DNA of 64,000 nucleotides from contig JABACO010000002.1 in assembly GCA_013339895.1 (NCBI GenBank), positions 16,247,260 through 16,311,259 on the forward strand. The letters are read 5' to 3'. The notes under the pieces were generated by a model that was not told the DNA's origin, searched no databases, and saw only the letters and a list, made by a program, of their open reading frames with translations. This stretch comes from Ephydatia muelleri. Its lineage: Eukaryota; Porifera; Demospongiae; Spongillida; Spongillidae. Positions within the stretch are counted from its first letter, which is position 1; each line of letters begins with the position of its first letter. The position numbers were made by a program, and so were the translations under genes. Shown piece after piece: positions 58,377 through 64,000 of this stretch.

Positions 58377-59644
58377 CAGTGATGCCGCGGTTCGCCCGCC
58401 AACCGTCAAAACCGTCAAACTAGGCGATACGGTTGGCTTGACCGCGTCCGTGACCGTCAGGAAAAGTGAATATTTGAATTAGTTCACGAACCACTTAACC
58501 GTCAGCCTATTGAGGCCAAAATCCGTGGGACCGTCAAAAATGTTGACGGTCAACTGCCGGTCAGACATTAAGAAATGTGTACCTTTTTTTGTTGGATAAC
58601 TGAGGACTGGAAACCTGTGAGATTTGACACAATGCAGCATTCATACACCGAAGTGACAATTCGATAACAAGACGTACTCTGACACCGCTTTCCTGCCGGG
58701 TAGTTAAGAATGATATATTTTATTTACACTATTTATAGAATACATGAGTAATATCACTGTTTATTCGAATAAAAATTAATGGATTTTGTGGTTTGTTGCT
58801 TGGATTTCATTTGCTGCTTGGATTTTAGTTCCGTGAGTGACGCCGTTTTAATTCATGCATTGCCTTTGGCTTTCTAGTGCCCTATCGTTTCCTCCCGAGT
58901 TCTGACTTCTGAGCCAATGACGGCTGGGTTTGGCCTGAGTCCTGCCGCGGAAAGGTCTGATCGACCTGAAGAACACTTGTAATTGATTGTGCAGATTCTG
59001 CAGAAGTTTCAGAAGAACCATCTAGGGAGATGCTGTTCCCAATCACAATATATTTGCACTGGATGCATTGACTTTGACGTAAGTCAACATTTTGGCATTA
59101 CAAGTGCGAATTTCAACTGCATCAATGCATTCTTCTGCAGCCATGTACTGCAACCAAAGAGATCCTTGGGGTGGCACACAGGAGCGAGAGGGAGCATAGA
59201 AGACGAGTTGAAGCGCTATATGCTTAACTGGCGCGTTAATGACGTCATGCAATGGTGGAGCGACCATGAAGCTATTAAACTTCCTTCGCATTGCTCTGCT
59301 AGCCCCGCTAAAGTACTGATTTACCCATTCCGGTGTCCAGTGCTCACTCTGAAAAGGTATTTTCTCAGCTAAAGCTGACCGCAAGAGATGGCGGATGGAT
59401 GCTGGCTGAGTGGAAAGAGTATCGTTAAATATAAACTAGATGGTTATTAAATTTAATTCGTGCTGTTAGTTTGGACGGATATCGACCGGGACCGGCTTGA
59501 ATCCAGGCGGCCAACCGTCAAACCGCCAACGTGACCGTATTGGGAAAACACGGTCACTGTTCGTCCGCCAACGTGACCGTGTGGATCCGGTACGGTTAGC
59601 CCTGAACGTGACCGGATCGATAATAGCTGACCGCGGCATCACTG
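58377..59644 (+). mobile_element. hAT element, internally deleted, with 8-bp target duplication
   Basis: The ends are CAGTGATGCCGCGGT at 58377 and its near-perfect complement ending at 59644, flanked by GTTTGGAG on both sides (58369-58376 and 59645-59652). The 1268-bp interior has dense subterminal CCGTCAA and GACCGT words (58395-58560 and 59480-59620). On the plus strand near 59320-59400 it has a remnant of the hAT dimerisation domain (IPVSSAHSEKVFS). The rest of a transposase is missing. Its ends resemble those of the element at 6817-9817 (CAGTG.TGCCGCG), so the two are relatives. Confidence 0.93.
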
Positions 59645-60667
59645 GTTTGGAGAACGGATCATCAGCTGTTTAAAGAATCCTCTTTGCATTGAGGATAGAA
59701 ACTTTCGCCACCTTATTAAAAGAAGTGGATTTCAACTGCTAGACTTGCCTGAAGCTGGAATAAGGGATGCATTGTTTGTCCAAGTCAAGGGGTAATTCCT
59801 TTTGTGTTCGTAAATTCAATTTGATTACTGTTCGTTGGTATACATGTATAGAACGCTAATGACCGCACAATTATGAAAAGCTACAGAAGGGTCGCTATAG
59901 TAGAGGAATTCTACCCTATTTTGAAACAGATCCATGATAAAGATTGTCTGCATGCTGGTTCAAGAAAAACCTATGCTAGGGTAAGTAGTACTTCCTTGCT
60001 ATTGGAGTGCCGTATACATGCATATGCTAATTTGAGTCACGTGTGTGTCACTTCTTATACACTGTAGGTCCAGTCATTGTACTCCTACATACCAAGAGTT
60101 GTGGTTGAAAAGTATGTAAGCATGCCAGCTTAAGGAAACCACAGCACACCAAAGCCCCTTTAAGACCAATAATAGCTGATGGGCTATTTTCTCGTATCCA
60201 GGTAGGTTTAATCACTATTCATGCTTACTACATGTACAAAACATTTATTCATATCTGTGATTGATCTGATTGATATGTGGCATATGCCACATACTGGATA
60301 TTACACATTGCGGATCATTGGTCAAAGTTTAATTTTGCATTTCCTCTTGTGAAACAGAAGGCAAACCATGTGGTTAAAGTATTGCACAACTATGTTATCC
60401 CAGTGTTTGGCTTGCCTGCTATCATTCACAGTGATAATGGCAAAGAATTTGTAAACAAACTCATTGGAGATGTAGTTTCAACATGGCCAGGTCATGTGCA
60501 GCTAATCAGTGGTCGTCCGCGACATCCCCAATCATAAGGGCTAGTTGAGCAGGCACACTACACACTTGAGAGAATGATCAGTGCCAAGGTTGTTGGGGAC
60601 AGCTAGATGAAGATGTTTTGAAGCGGCCTTCAGAGGATGTGAAGAAAGACAAAGAAGAGGATGATGT

Positions 60668-61085
60668 GGGAAAGAAGAGGTGGATGAGGAGAAAGAAGAG
60701 GAGGATGAGGAGAACGAAGAGGAGGATGAGGAGAAAGACGAGGAGGATGAGGAGAAAGAAGAAGTGGGTGAGGAGAAAGACGAGGAGGGTGAGGAGAAAG
60801 AAGAGGAGGATGAGGAGAACAAAGAAGAGGATGAGGAGAAAGTCGAGGAGGATGAGGAGAAAAAAGAGGAGGATGAGGAGAAAGAAGAGGAGGATGAGGA
60901 GAAAGAAGAGCAGGATGAGGAGAAAGAAGAGGAGGATGAGGAGAAAGAAGAGGAGGATGAGGAGAAAGAAGAGGAGGATGAGGAGAAAGAAGAGGAGGAT
61001 GAGGAGAAAGAAGAGGAGGATGAAAGAGGAGGATGAGGAGAAAGAAAAGGAGGATGAGGAGAAAGACGAGGAGGATGATGATATA
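60668..61085 (+). repeat. 18-bp coding-type repeat, Glu/Asp/Lys-rich
   Basis: About 22 copies of GAGGATGAGGAGAAAGAA encode DEEKEE-type acidic protein in one frame and MRRKKR-type basic protein in another. Flanking coding pieces show the acidic frame was used, with a frame offset at each side of the array. The antisense Ser-rich frames are artefacts. Confidence 0.9.
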
Positions 61086-62764
61086 GCAAAGTACAGTGGG
61101 GATGTAGACAAGGAAGATGATTTTGATGATGATGGGAACAATGTAGTGGAAAAGGATTTGGAAGGTACGTATGTGGGCACTGTTGCAAGTCAGTCCGAAT
61201 GCAATGTTGAGGAGAGAAACAAAACCACTGCTGCAAGTGATCTTCCAGATTCAGAAGTATGTGATGATCATGAAAGTGATTATGATCAGGATGGTAACAA
61301 TAATGGACATCTAAGTGCCTAAATACATATTTTAACCTAATTAATCTTCCTGGTTCTTTTCGTTGTATAGGTGGCTTTACTGAAGTCCAATTCAAGGGTT
61401 TTGGCTACTACTGAGAAGCACTTGCCTGTTCGCCAGATTGCAGATAAGGAATATTTGAAAAATGCTAATAGGATGATGGTAAAATACAACCTTAAGCACA
61501 AAATTAAAGAGTTTCATGTGGGAGATTGTGTTACTGTAAGAATTCCTTGCATTGATCGGGCTTCCACTGACCCAAATAGACTGCCATGCATAATTGTACA
61601 GGTGATTGGAACAGCACGTGCAATGTACCGCTTGCGGTGCAAATCAGGAGTGTTGAACAAATGCTATTCAGCTTGTGATCTGGAATTGTTTGAAGGAAAT
61701 TACAATCTATCTGTGAAAGGATGGGAAAGGTCTACTCGTGTGTCACTTCGAGCGGCTTCTAAAGAAAGTACACCATGGAGTGCATTTTCAAAGAATAGGT
61801 GCATGTGCACAGCAGGCTGCAGCGCACAACGGTGCCCTTGTAAGAAGAATAAAATTGAATTCACCTCACACTGTCATAAAGGGCATAATTGCAAAAACAA
61901 GAATTGTACACCTGCATCTGCAATGAAATTATCAACACCATCTAATAGCAACAAAACTCCTTTCTTGGATACTCAAGCTTCATTATCATGTGCATGTAAA
62001 ACGAGATGCAACAGTGCTAAGTACTGCTGCTGTAAGAAGAACAAATTGTCCTGCACTGCAGTGTGTCACCCAGGACATTCTTGCACTAATGGAGATCACA
62101 ATAACCCCTTGTGCAATATTGATTTAACAGCAGATCTGGAATTAAGTAAAGATGATGAAGATGATAAAGATACCTGGGTTACTATCTGTCATGTTAAATT
62201 GACAATGTACCACAAAGCAATACTTACAACTTCAAAAAGCTGGCTAGATGATCTTATCATAACCGTGGCACAATATATGCTGAAACAACAGCACCCATCC
62301 ATAGGTGGCTTTCAACCACCTGCACTTAGCCAGAATTTGTCAATGATTACACCACTGGAGCAATTTGTACAGATCGTAAATGTGAATAAAAATAATTGGA
62401 TTGCTCTATCCACTGTTGGTTGTCAAAATACATGCGTCCGAATTTATGACTGCAATGGAGGTAAACAGCATCCTAAGTCTACCCTGAAACTTATAAGTGT
62501 CTTACTTCAGACCAATTTGCTGTTGAGTTTATAGATGTTCAAATGCAGGAAGGATCACATGACTGTGGATTATTTGCTGTGGCGTACATCACGTCCATTT
62601 GTAATGGACAAGATCCAGCGGTTCTATTGTATATAAACAGAATGCAATGAGGAAGCATATTTTGAAGAGTATTGAGGACGGGGTGATGTCTGTCTTCCCA
62701 TCTTCTGCAAGTAGATGCCCCAAGGCATCTGCCAGAAAGAATATACCTGTATTCTGTATTAGCA

Positions 62765-62915
62765 CATTTCTAGGGCGTATGTTGTTTGTGTGCTAAATAT
62801 AGGACTATTACATTTTCCCTTCTGATAAGACCTTGTTTTCTTGCTTTTTACACCACCAATTGCCTTCAAATCCTATATCCCACCAACTTTCTCGTAGAGA
62901 ATGTTTTTATTTACT
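62765..62915. repeat. Diverged single arm of the 28001-28297 palindrome
   Basis: It shares GTGCTAAATATAGG, TTTTTACACCA, CCACCAACTTTCTCG and TTTTTATTTACTTG with 28150-28297 in the same orientation. Only loop and right arm are present. Confidence 0.75.
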
Positions 62916-63364
62916 TGTTTTCTTAATTTTTTTTTCACGCCCAATGTCTAATTATACAAGACATAGGCTGATAGTCGATTGTGTATCAGAGTATAGCATC
63001 AATTATTTATATAAAAGCGAGTCCTCCATCCGATTCTGAAGCTAGTGGTGAAATTTTGATCGCTTAAAAGTGTTCCTGTCCCGAGTTATGCGTTGCCAAG
63101 AAGGAGGAGGAGGAGAAGAAGACGACCCGCCCCTTGTTCCGAGACTGGGTACGAGAACGGGCAGTACACTCTTGTTCTCTACAACCACGCGGTTCTGCGA
63201 CATGAAAAAAAAAAAAACGAAACTACTCATTTTTGACTTCTAGCTCGATTGCTAAAACAAGCTACATAATCCGATCGTCGGGAGTGTTGTTACAGATGGG
63301 TCGCGTTTTTTTAATGACATTCATAGTCGGGGTCAAATCCCATATGGAAGTTTCTAACGAAACT
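62916..63364. other. Non-coding stretch
   Basis: No gene is supported. There is a GGA-rich tract at 63100-63120 and an A12 tract near 63206. Confidence 0.4.
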
Positions 63365-63695
63365 TTCGATAGCCCAATTGATGCACATTAAATATTACTA
63401 TTTTACTCAATTATTGATTGCTTCCGATGTCGTTATGTATGTGTATATAGTAAAAACAACAGTGACGTATATATCTCCAATTGAAAATCATATCCGGATA
63501 TCGGTATAAAAAGGTAATCGAATAATGGGCGAATTGTCGATGCTGACGACGAATACCTAAGTACCTCCGAATGGAGAAACGTAAACCGGTTATTTCGAAT
63601 AGATAAAATTCACTAATCGAGTAATGCTAAGTTGCTATTCGAACGGATAGGTTTTTGCGAATATCCGAAAAACCCTGATAACCGGTTACACACCC
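63365..63695 (+). repeat. Dispersed repeat, inverted partner of 10490-10835
   Basis: It includes AGCCCAATTGATGCACATT, CATATCCGGATATCGG and GATGCTGACGACGAATACC, all matching the complement of 10490-10835. It ends GGTTACACACCCTAGA and directly abuts the repeat at 63703, suggesting that this element inserted at the start of that repeat copy. Confidence 0.75.
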
Positions 63696-63702
63696 TAGAT
63701 CC

Positions 63703-64000
63703 GACCTCTGCCTATCCTGGTCACGAGCTTGGACATTTCTCCAGCAGCTGCATTGTTCAATGCCGACTCTTGTTGTCAGCATCTTATCTGTATCCACTAT
63801 GTTCCTCTCAATTAGTGTCAATGATAGCCAGATCAAATGATGGGAAACCACACAGATGCTGAGAAATGGAGTCGGCAGGTTCTAAAACATGCATGTTATG
63901 CACGACTGTTAGACAATGCATCACTCTGGGATAGTATGACTCATTCTACGTTTTACACTTGACAAGCAGCAGTAGTTCAAGTATAGCAATGTCTATAATC
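63703..64000 (+). repeat. Dispersed repeat, copy 2 (partner 44066-44385), cut by window end
   Basis: It is nearly identical to 44066-44385 apart from small indels. It continues past the window. Confidence 0.85.

Larger units (their letters stand above)
58289..62695 (+). pseudogene. Ginger-like transposase with CXC and Ulp1 domains, multiply broken
   Basis: Exon 1 starts at 58289 and is split by the hAT element at 58377-59644. Across the insertion the frame is open. Later exons hold the integrase: an exon ending GCTAGG/GTAAGT at 59979, VQSLYSYIPR (60067 on), LIDMWHMPHTGYYTLR, then IADHWSKFNF after a frame change near 60297, and HSDNGKEFVN. A TAA at 60535-60537 interrupts before GLVEQAHYTLERM, which holds the expected catalytic Glu. 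An acidic repeat follows. After an acceptor at about 61368 come a basic integrase tail (FHVGDCVTVRIPC), two CXC-type motifs (CMCTAGC..RCPCKKN and CACKTRC..YCCCKKN), and a Ulp1-like domain. There the catalytic His position reads Asn (NKNNWIAL), and a frameshift near 62500 precedes SHDCGLFAVAY. It is not functional. Confidence 0.75.
58185..62720 (+). mobile_element. Second Ginger-like element, decayed
   Basis: The content in order is a first exon (58289 on), an integrase in several exons (59846-60600), an acidic repeat, a CXC region and a Ulp1-like domain ending near 62700. CCGGACGGCCGGT and CCGGACAACCGGA words near 58190-58235 recall the subterminal palindromes of the intact Ginger-like element. 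I could not define terminal repeats, so the limits are approximate. It is in the opposite orientation to the element at 22580-26710 and too different to be a direct copy. Confidence 0.7.

Noticed and set aside
60541..61395. Serine-rich 284-residue frame and Leu-rich 200-residue frame on the minus strand
   Set aside because: They are the antisense of the acidic 18-bp repeat of the Ginger-like gene.

Overview
This window is animal nuclear DNA. The introns are short, mostly 38 to 150 bases with GT/AG ends, microsatellites are abundant, there is an intronless seven-transmembrane receptor surrounded by receptor fragments, and most remaining coding potential belongs to eukaryotic transposons. The mix (Ginger-like and hAT DNA transposons, an OTU-bearing Helitron, a non-LTR-type reverse transcriptase family, many foldback elements) and the frequent TGCATGCA palindrome suit a marine invertebrate, most likely a sponge or cnidarian. 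The sequence alone does not settle the species. No bacterial, CRISPR or phage feature was seen.

Layout. 1-4140: a decayed duplicate of 45.5-50.6 kb with receptor remnants. 4146-10377: a DNA transposon with ~390-bp terminal inverted repeats and a broken transposase, carrying a nested 3001-bp hAT element with a perfect 8-bp target duplication. 10.5-14.4 kb: dispersed repeats, a ~53-bp minisatellite inside an inverted repeat, a piggyBac-like scrap and a 1.3-kb array of a 14-bp unit. 16.2-22.0 kb: a dead OTU-type Helitron whose helicase has been deleted. 22580-26710: an apparently intact Ginger-like transposon with a five-exon, 924-residue protein (integrase, Ulp1-type protease, PHD finger). 27.1-27.8 kb: a small proline-rich gene with TATA and CCAAT boxes, then a 297-bp palindrome. 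28.9-32.3 kb: a broken WDR33-like exon, dinucleotide repeats and reverse transcriptase fragments.

35.7-43.6 kb: an intact seven-transmembrane receptor between two inverted ~817-bp foldback elements, then a large foldback split by a 3.46-kb transposon, which itself contains one of the 817-bp foldbacks. 44-50.6 kb: receptor pseudogenes and duplication copy 2. 51.5-55 kb: a poly(A)-tailed retroelement 3' end, a piggyBac-like remnant and a tRNA-Asp-like sequence. 55.4-56.1 kb: a small two-exon chromodomain gene. 56.2-57.8 kb: minisatellites. 58.2-62.7 kb: a decayed second Ginger-like element (integrase, CXC motifs, Ulp1-like domain) with a 1268-bp hAT inside its first exon. 62.8-64 kb: dispersed repeats.

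Most genes here serve their own transposition. The host-type candidates are the receptor (37458-38477), the proline-rich gene (27238-27822), the chromodomain gene (55451-56136) and possibly the tRNA. Family names come from motif recognition by eye. Exon joins were chosen by splice signals plus frame continuity and have no transcript support.
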